The position numbers and the translations under genes are program-made. Below, piece after piece: positions 32,311-41,134 of a stretch of DNA of 64,000 nucleotides. The stretch is from CAYQEC01 sp964416425 (lineage in GTDB: Bacteria; Actinomycetota; Acidimicrobiia; Spongiisociales; UBA5794): contig CAYQEC010000004.1 in assembly GCA_964416425.1 (NCBI GenBank), positions 67,057 through 131,056 of the forward strand. The letters are read 5' to 3'. The notes beneath the pieces were generated by a model, which was not told the origin of the DNA, did not search any database, and saw nothing but the letters and a program-made list of their open reading frames with translations. The stretch's first letter is position 1, and each line of letters opens with the position of its first letter.

Positions 32311-32760
32311 ATGGGTGTGAACGACGACGCGGCGATCTACGCCACGGTCAAAGGCGACCTGATCCGGTACGCCACGGTGCTGGTCGGCCCGGATCGGGCC
32401 GACGACGTCGTCTCCCGTGTCATGGTGCGCCTCCTCCGGCGCCGCTCCCTTTCCTCCCTCGACGAGCCCCGCCCCTACCTGTTCCGTGCCGTCCTCAACG
32501 AGGCGCGCTGGCTGCTGCGCAGCCGGCGAAGCTCGGCCCTGCCGGTGCCCGTCACCGCGGGGAACCCGATCCCCGAGCCTGACTGGGAGGTGGTGGCGGC
32601 GGTGGCGGCGCTCCCGGCCCGGCAACGTGCCGCGGTGTTCCTGCGCTACTGGGAGGACCTCTCCGTCGACGCGGTGGCGCAGCACATGGGAACGCGCCCA
32701 GGCACCGTGAAGCGCTACCTCCACCTGACTCGCCGCTCTCTGAAAGGACGGCTCTCGTGA
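32311..32760 (+). CDS. ECF-type (SigE-like) RNA polymerase sigma factor
   Basis: 149 residues, two-domain ECF sigma. Region 2: IYATVKGDLIRYATVLVGPDRADDVVSRVMVRLLRR and a helix DEPRPYLFRAVLNEARWLLR. Region 4: LPARQRAAVFLRYWEDLSVDAVAQHMGTRPGTVKRYLHLTRRSL, with the recognition helix. This is the actinobacterial SigE/SigM-like subgroup. Its TGA overlaps the GTG of the next gene, the likely anti-sigma factor. Confidence 0.87.
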   Translation: MGVNDDAAIYATVKGDLIRYATVLVGPDRADDVVSRVMVRLLRRRSLSSLDEPRPYLFRAVLNEARWLLRSRRSSALPVPVTAGNPIPEPDWEVVAAVAALPARQRAAVFLRYWEDLSVDAVAQHMGTRPGTVKRYLHLTRRSLKGRLS

Positions 32761-33647
32761 CCTTCACCACCGCCGAACGCGATTTGCTGCGCCGGGCTCT
32801 CGACGTCTCCGTGAACCAGGCGCCCCCTCCCCCCGACTGGGGAAGCTGGGACGCGGCCCACCTCACGCCCCACCGCCGCCGCCTCGGCGGGCCCGCCATC
32901 GCCGTCGTGGCGGCGATCGCGGTCATCGTCATCGGGAGCGCCACCGCCTTGCTACGCGCCACGTCTCCCGATTCCCCGACCGCTCCGGGGAGTGTCGAGA
33001 CCTGGGAAGACTGGTACCAGGCGGCGGCGGCGCGGAGTATCCCCGTCGAAGGCGATCCCACGCTGCTCCAGGGCGCACTCGGGCCGGAACCACGATTCGA
33101 CACCAGTGCCCTCGGCATCGAGCAGGTGTTGGAGCCGGTCGACAACGGACCGGACGCCGTGCCGTGGCAGGCGATCGTCGCCGGTCACGAGACGCAGCAG
33201 CTCTCGGACAGGCTCGTGCTCGTCGGAGAGGTCGGATCATCGTTCGCCAACGCGCCAGTGCGCACGGCGGTCGCAGTCGTCGAGGCCGATCACGAGGGAT
33301 CGGCCGGCACGGAACCGACCGTCTGCCTCCTCATCGCCCAGAACGATCAGGACGACTGGGCCTCGGTCCTCACCTGTCGACCCCGGCTCAGTCGCACCTT
33401 CTCCGACGACGCCGGCACGTCCACCATGTTCGTGTGGTTCCACACGCGGTACGACGTTCTCGCAGTGACAGCGCCTTCGGACACGGCGGTGGTGGCGCTG
33501 GAATCGCCGGCTGCCCGACTCTGGCAACGTCCCAGAGGAGGTGTCGCTCTCTTCAACGTCGACACCACCCGCCCCGCCACGATCACCTTCTACGGTGCGT
33601 CGGGTGCCGAGCTGGGCCGAACGGCCACCATCCCAGGCACCGGCTGA
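32757..33647 (+). CDS. Single-pass membrane protein, probable anti-sigma partner
   Basis: 296 residues from GTG 32757, overlapping the sigma gene by four bases, with GAAAGGA upstream. The N-terminal 45 residues are cytosolic and acidic-hydrophobic (AERDLLRRALDVSV). Next comes a membrane helix (AIAVVAAIAVIVIGSATALL) and a 230-residue extracytoplasmic domain without recognised homology. That topology and coupling fit an anti-sigma factor, though no zinc-binding anti-sigma motif (HxxxCxxC) is present. Confidence 0.65.
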   Translation: MTFTTAERDLLRRALDVSVNQAPPPPDWGSWDAAHLTPHRRRLGGPAIAVVAAIAVIVIGSATALLRATSPDSPTAPGSVETWEDWYQAAAARSIPVEGDPTLLQGALGPEPRFDTSALGIEQVLEPVDNGPDAVPWQAIVAGHETQQLSDRLVLVGEVGSSFANAPVRTAVAVVEADHEGSAGTEPTVCLLIAQNDQDDWASVLTCRPRLSRTFSDDAGTSTMFVWFHTRYDVLAVTAPSDTAVVALESPAARLWQRPRGGVALFNVDTTRPATITFYGASGAELGRTATIPGTG

Positions 33648-33650
33648 CGG

Positions 33651-34790
33651 TCACGCCCCTTCGAGGTAGCCCTCGAGACGCTTGGCCCGGGCCGGCTGGC
33701 GCAGCTTGGCCAACGCCTTCGTCTCGATCTGGCGGATGCGCTCCCGGGTCACCTTGAAGTGGCTCCCCACCTGCTCCAGGGTGCGCACTTTGCCGTCGGC
33801 AAGCCCGAACCGCATGATCAGCACCTGCCGCTCCCGCTCGTTGAGGCCCTCCAGCGCCAGGTTGAGGTACTCCTGGAGCAGCCGGAACGAGGCGGCCTCG
33901 ATCGGCACCTCGGCGTCGGTGTCCTCCACGAAATCGCCGAGGGTGGAGTCGTCCTCCTCCCCCAGCGGCGTCTCCAGCGACACCGGATCCTGGGCGATGC
34001 GGCGCAGCTCGGAGACCCGATCCGGCTCCATCTCCATCTCCATCGAGATCTCCTCGATGGTGGGCTCCCGCCCCAGCTCCTGCATCAGGGTGCGCTGCGC
34101 CCGGGCCAGCTTGTTGATCGTCTCCACCATGTGCACCGGCACCCGGATGGTGCGGGCCTGGTCGGCGAGGGCCCGGGTCACCGCCTGACGGATCCACCAG
34201 GTGGCGTAGGTGGAGAACTTGAAGCCCTTGCGGTAGTCGAACTTCTCCACCGCCCGGATCAGCCCGAGGTTCCCCTCCTGGATGAGATCGAGCAACGACA
34301 AGCCCCGCCCCACGTACTTCTTGGCGATCGACACCACCAGCCGCAGGTTCGCCTCGACGAGCCGCTTGCGGGCCTGCTCGGCGCCCCGCACCGCCCGCTC
34401 CAGGAAGACCCGCTCGTCGGGCGAGAGCCCGGCCTCCTCGCCGTCGAGCTTGTCGTCGGCCCGCAGCCCGGCCTCCATCTGCATCGCCAGCTCCACCTCC
34501 TGCTGCGGGGTGAGCAGGGGGTAACGCCCGATCTCCTGGAGGTACATCCGCACCGGGTCGGAGACGTGCACCAGCTCGTCGCTGCTGAGAGCCGTCGCCG
34601 CCAGGGCGTCGTTGGAGTCCTCCCGGATCGTGATGCTGCGCTCCTGGAGCGCCACGAACACCTCGTCGAAGGCGTCCGCCGTCGCCTTGGCGTCCTCCAG
34701 CTCCTGCTGGATCTCGGTCATCACCAGGAAGCCGCGCTGCCGCCCGCGCAGGGTGAGGCGCTCGAAGACGGTGAGGGCGATCTCGTTCAT
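33651..34790 (-). CDS. rpoD: Primary RNA polymerase sigma factor (SigA/RpoD)
   Basis: 379 residues with a short acidic N-terminus and full regions 1.2 to 4.2. Visible: DPVRMYLQEIGRYPLLTPQQE (1.2), RLVVSIAKKYVGRGLSLLDLIQEGNLGLIRAVEKFDYRKGFKFSTYATWWIRQAVTRALADQ (2), DPVSLETPLGEEDDSTLGDFVED (3), and LNERERQVLIMRFGL with TLEQVGSHFKVTRERIRQIETKALAKL (4). It directs housekeeping transcription. The ATG overlaps the dnaG stop as ATGA, the familiar dnaG-rpoD order without rpsU. Confidence 0.97.
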   Translation of the reverse strand: MNEIALTVFERLTLRGRQRGFLVMTEIQQELEDAKATADAFDEVFVALQERSITIREDSNDALAATALSSDELVHVSDPVRMYLQEIGRYPLLTPQQEVELAMQMEAGLRADDKLDGEEAGLSPDERVFLERAVRGAEQARKRLVEANLRLVVSIAKKYVGRGLSLLDLIQEGNLGLIRAVEKFDYRKGFKFSTYATWWIRQAVTRALADQARTIRVPVHMVETINKLARAQRTLMQELGREPTIEEISMEMEMEPDRVSELRRIAQDPVSLETPLGEEDDSTLGDFVEDTDAEVPIEAASFRLLQEYLNLALEGLNERERQVLIMRFGLADGKVRTLEQVGSHFKVTRERIRQIETKALAKLRQPARAKRLEGYLEGA

Positions 34791-36547
34791 TCCCGGCTCC
34801 GTAGGCGACGGCGTTGCTCTTCCAAACCTACCAACTGGGACAATCGGTCAGAAGACGCCTGACCTTCAGGACCAAGTCCCTCCATCTCCCGACGAAGCGT
34901 GTCGATGCGGCGCTCGATGGCGCCGATCTCGATGCGTCGCACCAGCTCGCCTGCGGGGGCGAGATCGCCGCTGTCGGTGAGTGCCAGCTCCGCCAGCAGC
35001 GCCGCCGCCGGGGAATCGTCGCCGCCGAGCAGGCTTCCCAGATCGGGCGCCACTCCCGGCTCCAAGTCGGCGACGGCGGGAGCGATCAACTCGAACGCCT
35101 CCCGGAAGTCGGGATCGGTGAAATGATCGGGGACGAGATCGAGACCCCGCACCTCGGGATCGTTGGCCAGCATCCACCGCAACAGCCCTTGCTCCGCCTT
35201 CTCCTGGCCGGAGAGCCGCCGGGTCGCCGGCCGTCCTCTCCGAGACTCCGGCTCGGCGCCGGCCCGCACCGCCGTCGCCACCGCCGCCTCGACGTGATCC
35301 AGCTCCACCCCGGTGCGCCGTGACAGCATCACGGCGTACTCGTGGCGCACCAACCGATCGGGGTGGCGGGCCACCACCGCCGCCGCCGCCCGCACCGCCC
35401 GGCCTCGCGCCTCCGCCTCGTCCAGGTCGTACCGTCCCAGTTCCTGCTCGAGGCGGGACTGCAGCAGCGGCACGCTCCCAGCCACCGCCGCCTGCAGCTT
35501 CTCCACGTCGCCGGCCCGCACCACGTCGGCCGGATCCCGCCCCTCGGGGAGCGCCGCCACCCGCAGGTCGAGGTCACCCGGCACCGACCGCTCGAAGCCG
35601 CGCAGGGCGGCGCCCACCCCGGCCTCGTCGGCGTCGAAGGAGAGCACCACCCGCTCCGTGAAGCGCCGTAACAGGTCGAGGTGGTCCTCTCCGAGGGCGG
35701 TGCCGCAGGTGGCGACCGCCACCGGCATTCCGGCGAGGTGGAGTGCGATCACGTCGGTGTACCCCTCCACCACCACCGCCTCGCCGCGGCGCACGATCTC
35801 CGACTTGGCCCAGTTGAGGCCGTAGAGCAGGCGCGACTTGTGGTACACCGGGGTCTCCGGCGAGTTGAGGTACTTGGGGGGATCCCCCTCGAGCTGGCGG
35901 GCCCCGAAACCGACCGCGTCGCCGCGCAGATCGTAGATGGGGAACATGATCCTGCCCCGGAACCGGTCGATGAGGCGGCCCCGGCTGCTGCGGGTCGACA
36001 GGCCGGCCGAGGTGAGGATCTTGGCGCCGAACCCGGCCTTCTCGAGACGGCGGGTCAGCTCGTCCCAGGCCGCCGGCGAGTACCCGAGCACGAACCGATC
36101 GACCACCTCGCCGTCGTAGCCCCGCCCTCGCAGGTAGCTGCGGGCCGACCCGGCGTCGCTCCCCGATTTGAGCCGCTCGTGGTAGAAAGCCACCGCCGCC
36201 TCCACCGCCCGGATCAGCTCCTCCCGCTGCCCCCGCCGTTCCTTGGAGCCGGGCTCCTCGGTGAGGGAGATCCCGGCCCGCCGCGCCAGCAGCTCGACCG
36301 CTTCCCGGAAATCGAGCCCCTGCGAATCCTCGACCCAGCGGAACACGTCCCCACTCTTGCCGCAGCCGAAGCAGTGATAGAGGCCGCGGGCCGGGTCGAT
36401 CGACAGCGACGGCGTCTTCTCCTGGTGAAAGGGGCACACCGCCATCACCGAGCGGCCGGATCGCTTGACCTTGGTCACCTCGGAGGCGAGCTCCACCAGA
36501 TCCGTCCGCTCCCGCACACGATCGATCTCTTCACGGGGATAGGCCAC
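34787..36547 (-). CDS. dnaG: DNA primase
   Basis: 586 residues from GTG 36547; the frame continues upstream but the family begins at AYPREEIDRVRERTDLVELA. Zinc-binding domain CPFHQEKTPSLSIDPARGLYHCFGCGKSGDVF (CHC2). RNA polymerase core with LIDRFRGRIMFPIYDLRG, and TOPRIM with VVEGYTDVIALHLAG and LSFDADEAG. The C-terminal helicase-binding domain ends at the rpoD overlap. It synthesises RNA primers at the replication fork with DnaB. Confidence 0.97.
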   Translation of the reverse strand: MAYPREEIDRVRERTDLVELASEVTKVKRSGRSVMAVCPFHQEKTPSLSIDPARGLYHCFGCGKSGDVFRWVEDSQGLDFREAVELLARRAGISLTEEPGSKERRGQREELIRAVEAAVAFYHERLKSGSDAGSARSYLRGRGYDGEVVDRFVLGYSPAAWDELTRRLEKAGFGAKILTSAGLSTRSSRGRLIDRFRGRIMFPIYDLRGDAVGFGARQLEGDPPKYLNSPETPVYHKSRLLYGLNWAKSEIVRRGEAVVVEGYTDVIALHLAGMPVAVATCGTALGEDHLDLLRRFTERVVLSFDADEAGVGAALRGFERSVPGDLDLRVAALPEGRDPADVVRAGDVEKLQAAVAGSVPLLQSRLEQELGRYDLDEAEARGRAVRAAAAVVARHPDRLVRHEYAVMLSRRTGVELDHVEAAVATAVRAGAEPESRRGRPATRRLSGQEKAEQGLLRWMLANDPEVRGLDLVPDHFTDPDFREAFELIAPAVADLEPGVAPDLGSLLGGDDSPAAALLAELALTDSGDLAPAGELVRRIEIGAIERRIDTLRREMEGLGPEGQASSDRLSQLVGLEEQRRRLRSRE

Positions 36548-36640
36548 GACCGGAGTGTACCGGTGGCCGTTTCTCGCGACGGCCGCCGGGACGGACCGAG
36601 ATCCCCGGAGAATCGGTTCCCGGCCCATAGAATCCCACCC

Positions 36641-37861
36641 GTGGAAATCGTCGCCACGGTCGCTCTCGTCGGCGCCATCGGCGCCGGCGCCGTCGTCTAC
36701 CTGCTGACCCGGTCCCGCTCCATCCACGGCTCGTGGACGATCGCCGCCGACGAGCTGGGTCTCCGCCCGGCGGCCGGCTCCGCCTTCCACGAGCCGCGCC
36801 TCGAAGGCATGATCGACGGCCTCCCGGTCCGGATCGACGTCTTCCGCCGCGACCACAGCGCCGACAGCATCGCCTTCACCCGCTACCGGGTGTGGTATTC
36901 CCCACTCAAGCTCGGTCTTCGGCTCACCCGGGAATCGTCGGTGACCCGGGTCCTCAACCGACTGGGCGCACCCGACGTCGATACCGGACACGCCGACTTC
37001 GACGACGCCTTCACGGTGCGGGCCAACTCGACCGAGGCGGCACGTGCCTTCCTCACCCCCACCCGGCGCAACTCGCTGCTGCGGCTCATGTCCCTCCACC
37101 GTGACGTCGAGGTCGAGGACAACGGCATCACCCTCACCGTGGTCGGGGTGGAACGTGACCCGGAGCGCATCATCACCTTCATGCGCCGTACGGTGGCGAC
37201 CGCCCGCCACCTCGCCGGCGCCGGCAACGAGCCGACCCTCGACGAGGGGCTCACGCTGCAGCGCCAGGGGGATCTCGCCGCCGCCGCCCACCAGTTCCAG
37301 GCCGCCGGGCGGGCCCACCCCGAGGACCTCGACGCCAAGCTGCTCGAGGCCCAGGCCCTGCTCGCCACCGGCGAGCACGAGGCCGCTGCCGGCGTCGTCG
37401 CCGGCCTCTCCTCCGCCCTCCCGGTCGACGTCGAAGTGCTCGGCATGAAGGACAGGCTCGACACGCCTCCGCCGGCACCGGCCGCCCCGCCCCCGATCGA
37501 GCTGACCCCCATGCTCGACGACCTGTTCTCGCACAACCGGCTCTCCTTCGACACCGGTCGCCGCTTCGAAGAGCGCTACCGGGGCAGCCCCGTGAAGTTG
37601 TCGGGCCGGGTCAAGAGCGCCCGCGAGTACGACCGCGACCTCGACTTCGGCGACACCCCCGGCGCCAAGGCCGTCGTCACCATCGCCAGCATCCACCACG
37701 ACCTCTACGGCACCAACGACCTCGACGCCGTGGTGCAACTCCCTCCCGGCAGCGCCGAGCACCTGCGCCGCGGCGACACGATCACCTTCAGCGGCACGCT
37801 GGCGAACGTGGATCCGATGATGCGCAACCTGTTCGTTGCCGAGGCGCACCTGATCGCGTGA
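36641..37861 (+). CDS. Membrane-anchored protein with TPR-like and OB-like segments, unknown
   Basis: 406 residues from GTG 36641. Residues 2-22 form a membrane helix. Then comes a 170-residue domain (HGSWTIAADELGLRP through ERIITFMRRTVATARHLA) with no recognised family. A TPR-like helical pair follows (LTLQRQGDLAAAAHQFQAAG; LDAKLLEAQALLATGEHEAAA), then a Pro-rich linker. The C-terminal beta-rich part (GSPVKLSGRVKSAREYDRDLDFG; DTITFSGTLANVDPMMRNLFVAEAHLI) looks OB-fold-like, as in tRNA_anti-like domains. It is divergent from dnaG by 93 bases. Function unknown. Confidence 0.65.
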   Translation: MEIVATVALVGAIGAGAVVYLLTRSRSIHGSWTIAADELGLRPAAGSAFHEPRLEGMIDGLPVRIDVFRRDHSADSIAFTRYRVWYSPLKLGLRLTRESSVTRVLNRLGAPDVDTGHADFDDAFTVRANSTEAARAFLTPTRRNSLLRLMSLHRDVEVEDNGITLTVVGVERDPERIITFMRRTVATARHLAGAGNEPTLDEGLTLQRQGDLAAAAHQFQAAGRAHPEDLDAKLLEAQALLATGEHEAAAGVVAGLSSALPVDVEVLGMKDRLDTPPPAPAAPPPIELTPMLDDLFSHNRLSFDTGRRFEERYRGSPVKLSGRVKSAREYDRDLDFGDTPGAKAVVTIASIHHDLYGTNDLDAVVQLPPGSAEHLRRGDTITFSGTLANVDPMMRNLFVAEAHLIA

Positions 37862-37894
37862 CGGCCGGCCCCGGATTCACGGCACGCCGAGCGG

Positions 37895-39205
37895 TCAGCA
37901 GGGCGCGAGACGCTCCGCCAGGTAGCCGGCCAGCTTGTCGAGCGACACCCGATCCTGGTCCATGGTGTCCCGGTCCCGCACCGTCACCGCCTGATCCTCC
38001 AGGGTGTCGAAGTCGACGGTGACGCAGTACGGCGTTCCGATCTCGTCCTGCCGGCGGTAGCGGCGCCCGATCGACTGGGTGACGTCGTGCTCGACGTCCC
38101 AACGGGGCCGCAGCTCGGCCGCCACCTTCGAGGAGACCTCGATCAGCTCCGGCTTCTTCGACAGCGGCAGCACCCCCACCTTGATCGGCGCCAGCCGGCG
38201 GTCGAGGCGCAGCACCACCCTGGTCTCCCCCCGCACCTCCTCCTCGTCGTAGCCGTCGAGTAGGAAGGCGAAGGTGGTCCGGGTGGCGCCGGCGGCCGGT
38301 TCGATCACGTGCGGGAAGAAGCGCTCGTCGTTCTCGGCGTCGTAGTAGCGCAGGTCCTTGCCGCTCTTCCCGGCGTGTGCCTTCAGGTCGAAATCGGTGC
38401 GGTTGGCGATGCCCTCCAGCTCGTCCCATCCCCACGGGAACAGGTACTCGACGTCGTAGGTGCCGGTCGAGTAGTGCGACAGCTCGTCGGCGTCGTGCTC
38501 CCGCAGGCGCAGGTTCTCCGGCTTCATGCCGAGGTCCTGGTACCAGCGTTCCCGCTCCCCGATCCAGTAGCGGAACCACCTCTCGCCCTCGTCGGGATGC
38601 ACGAAGAACTCCATCTCCATCTGCTCGAACTCCCGGGTGCGGAACACGAACTGCCCCGGGGTGATCTCGTTGCGGAACGACTTGCCGATCTGGGCGATGC
38701 CGAACGGCAGCTTCATCCGGGCGGTGCGCCGCACGTTCTCGAAGTTGATGAAGATGCCCTGGGCCGTCTCGGGTCGCAAGTACACCACGTTGTCGGCCGA
38801 CTCGACCGGGCCCATGTTGGTGCGGAACATGAGGTTGAAGTTGCGGGCCTCGGTGAAGCTGTCCCGGCTGCCGCAACTCGGGCACTGCCCGGGATCGTCG
38901 AGTTTGTCGACCCGGAACCGGTTGTGGCACTCCCGGCACTCCACCAGCGGATCGGTGAAGGAGGCGAGGTGGCCCGAGGCCTCCCACACCTGCGGCGCCT
39001 GGATCACGGCGCTGTCGATGCCCACGATGTCGTCGCGCAGCTGGACCATGGAGCGCCACCACTGCTCCTTGACGTTGCGTAGCAGCGCCGTCCCCAGCGG
39101 ACCGTAGTCGTAGGCGGAACGGAGACCGCCGTAGATCTCCGACGACGGGAACACGAACCCGCGGTTCTTGGAGAGGGTGACGATGGTGTCGAAATCGATG
39201 GGCAT
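37895..39205 (-). CDS. glyS: Glycyl-tRNA synthetase, homodimeric class II
   Basis: 436 residues from ATG 39205; an ATG at 39220 is also in frame. Class II motifs: YDYGPLGTALLRNVKEQWW (motif 1 region), RPETAQGIFINF, FGIAQIGKSFRNEITPGQFVFRTREFEQMEMEFF (motif 2), and the anticodon-binding domain from LAPIKVGVLPLSKK. An inserted zinc module CRECHNRFR...CPSCGS lies near residues 85-110. It charges tRNA-Gly; this alpha2 form is the one used by actinobacteria. Confidence 0.96.
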   Translation of the reverse strand: MPIDFDTIVTLSKNRGFVFPSSEIYGGLRSAYDYGPLGTALLRNVKEQWWRSMVQLRDDIVGIDSAVIQAPQVWEASGHLASFTDPLVECRECHNRFRVDKLDDPGQCPSCGSRDSFTEARNFNLMFRTNMGPVESADNVVYLRPETAQGIFINFENVRRTARMKLPFGIAQIGKSFRNEITPGQFVFRTREFEQMEMEFFVHPDEGERWFRYWIGERERWYQDLGMKPENLRLREHDADELSHYSTGTYDVEYLFPWGWDELEGIANRTDFDLKAHAGKSGKDLRYYDAENDERFFPHVIEPAAGATRTTFAFLLDGYDEEEVRGETRVVLRLDRRLAPIKVGVLPLSKKPELIEVSSKVAAELRPRWDVEHDVTQSIGRRYRRQDEIGTPYCVTVDFDTLEDQAVTVRDRDTMDQDRVSLDKLAGYLAERLAPC

Positions 39206-39281
39206 GGAAGACCGCCTCACTGGTTGTGGGGAGAACAGGATGGTAGCCGTGCCCCCAACCGGGCCCGTTCGACCCGCAGGG

Positions 39282-40040
39282 TCAGGGAGCGGCGTCCTCG
39301 GCCCCCCCGAAGCGCCGCTCTCGCCCCTGGAACTCGGCGATGCAGTCCGCCAGCGTGTCGCGGTCGAAATCGGGCCACAGCACCGGGGTGAAGACGTACT
39401 CGGAGTACGCCGCCTCCCACAGCAGGAAGTTCGAGGTCCGCATCTCCCCGCTACTACGGATGACCAGGTCGGGACCGGGCATCTCGGGGAGGTAGAGGCG
39501 GGCCGCCACCGTGTCGACGTCGACCTCGGCCGGGTCCAGGGACCCGGCGGCGGCCTCCTCGGCGATGCGGCGGGCCGCCACCGCCAGCTCGACCCGGCCC
39601 CCGTAGTTGAAGGCGAACACGAGGTGCATCCGGGTGTTCTCCGCCGTCAGCGTCTCGGCGGCGACGATCTCCTCCCGCAGCTCGTCCGGCACCCGGGGAT
39701 CGTCCCGCTCGCCGATGAAGTGGATTCGCACCCCGAAGTCGTTCATCTCGTTGCGGCGGCGGCGCAGCAGGTCGACGTTGAAGTGCATGAGGAAGAGCAC
39801 CTCGTCCTCGTCCCGGCTCCAGTTCTCGGTGGAGAAGGCGTAGACGGTGAGCCACTCGATGCCCAGTGCCAGGGCGCCGTCGATGACGTCGAACAGCGCC
39901 GGCTCACCGCGGGCGTGTCCGGCGGTGCGATGCAGGCCGCGGGCGTTGGCCCAGCGCCCGTTGCCGTCCATGATGATGCCGACGTGGCGGGGAACCCGCT
40001 CCCGGTCGACCTGCGGGGCATAGGCCGGTTCGTCAACCAT
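39282..40040 (-). CDS. uppS: Isoprenyl (undecaprenyl) diphosphate synthase
   Basis: 252 residues of the cis-prenyltransferase family. Signature HVGIIMDGNGRWANARGLHRTAGHARG carries the catalytic Asp, followed by LTVYAFSTENWSRDEDEV, MHLVFAFNYGGRVEL, and PDLVIRSSGEMRTSNFLLWEAAYSEYVFTPVLWPDF. It makes the lipid carrier for peptidoglycan and other glycans from isopentenyl diphosphate. It overlaps recO by eight bases. Confidence 0.96.
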   Translation of the reverse strand: MVDEPAYAPQVDRERVPRHVGIIMDGNGRWANARGLHRTAGHARGEPALFDVIDGALALGIEWLTVYAFSTENWSRDEDEVLFLMHFNVDLLRRRRNEMNDFGVRIHFIGERDDPRVPDELREEIVAAETLTAENTRMHLVFAFNYGGRVELAVAARRIAEEAAAGSLDPAEVDVDTVAARLYLPEMPGPDLVIRSSGEMRTSNFLLWEAAYSEYVFTPVLWPDFDRDTLADCIAEFQGRERRFGGAEDAAP

Positions 40041-40752
40041 CGAGCATCGCCAGCGACTCGAGGCGCCGTTCCAGGTGGTACTCCAGGAAACGGCGCGCCA
40101 CCCCCATCGCCTCCCCGCTGAGGGCGGCGTCGGCCTGCGGAAGCGCCGCCAGGTCGGCGCCCGCCACCCCTGCCAGGTAGCCGGTGAGCCCGTCCCGCAG
40201 CGCGTAGGCCCCGGCGGAGCGGCACCGCTCGCAGAGGGCGCCGCCGGCGGGGAAGCTGAAGCGGTGCAGGTCGTTGGTGCGCCCGCACCCGGCGCAGCGG
40301 TCGAACGACGGCGCCACCCCCACCACCTCGGCGGCCTTCAGCAGGAACGCGGTGACGAGATCGGGATGGGCGGGGCCGGCGTCGAGGGCCTTGAGGCCCC
40401 GCTGCAGCAACAGGAAGAGCCGGCGGGCAGGCTCGCTCTCCTGCGCCACCGCGTCGGCGACCTCCACCATGGTCCCGGCGGCGACGACCCGGTCGAGGTC
40501 GGCCCGCAGGCCCTGGAACGCCTCGATGATGGTCACCTGGGTGATGGTGTCGAGGTTGCGTCCCTCGTACAGCACCAGGTCGACGTGGCAGAAGGGTTCG
40601 AGGCGCCCCCCGAAGCGACTCTTCGTCTTGCGGATCCCCTTGGCGACGGTGCGCAGCTTGCCGGCGTTGGGGCTGAGCAGTACCACGACCCGGTCCGCCT
40701 CCCCGAAGGGGAAGGAGCGGAGCACGATGCCCTGGTCGTGTCGGATGGCCAT
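40033..40752 (-). CDS. recO: DNA repair protein RecO
   Basis: 239 residues. N-terminal OB fold: RHDQGIVLRSFPFGEADRVVVLLSPNAGKLRTVAKGIRKTKSRFGGRLEPF. The zinc-binding module is CAGCGRTNDLHRFSFPAGGALCERC in the helical C-terminal domain. It helps load RecA on single-stranded DNA in recombinational repair. The ATG at 40752 matches the family start. Co-directional with uppS (overlap). Confidence 0.94.
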   Translation of the reverse strand: MAIRHDQGIVLRSFPFGEADRVVVLLSPNAGKLRTVAKGIRKTKSRFGGRLEPFCHVDLVLYEGRNLDTITQVTIIEAFQGLRADLDRVVAAGTMVEVADAVAQESEPARRLFLLLQRGLKALDAGPAHPDLVTAFLLKAAEVVGVAPSFDRCAGCGRTNDLHRFSFPAGGALCERCRSAGAYALRDGLTGYLAGVAGADLAALPQADAALSGEAMGVARRFLEYHLERRLESLAMLDG

Positions 40753-40849
40753 AGAACCCCTCGTTGCGCCGCCGCCGAGAGTACCGGTTTCCCCGCGCCA
40801 CGAGGTGCATCCGCCCCATAGACTGTGTGGCGGGCAGGAGGAGCACACG

Positions 40850-41128
40850 ATGGCAGGTTTGACCACGGCCGAGCGCGAGGCGTTCCTCGCTCTGCATCCC
40901 GAATGGACCCTGGACGGGGAGACGATCGAGCGCACCTTCCGCTTCACCGACTTCGCAGCCGCCATGGGGTTCGTCACCCAGGTCGCCCTCAGGGCGGAGG
41001 TCGCCGACCACCATCCCGACATCGACGTACGCTGGAACCGGGTGCGCCTGGCCCTCACCACCCACGACGCCGGAGCCCTCACCGTCAGGGACACCGAGCT
41101 GGCCGCCGCCTGTGACGAGCTCGTGTAG
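40850..41128 (+). CDS. 4a-hydroxytetrahydrobiopterin dehydratase (PCD family)
   Basis: 92 residues, full length. Motif VADHHPDIDVRWNRVRLALTTHD contains the catalytic His pair and the downstream His. It dehydrates pterin-4a-carbinolamine; in bacteria without phenylalanine hydroxylase it may serve molybdopterin or folate metabolism. AGGAGG precedes the ATG. It is a single gene on the plus strand between recO and era, convergent with era by six bases. Confidence 0.93.
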   Translation: MAGLTTAEREAFLALHPEWTLDGETIERTFRFTDFAAAMGFVTQVALRAEVADHHPDIDVRWNRVRLALTTHDAGALTVRDTELAAACDELV

Positions 41129-41134
41129 CCGCCG

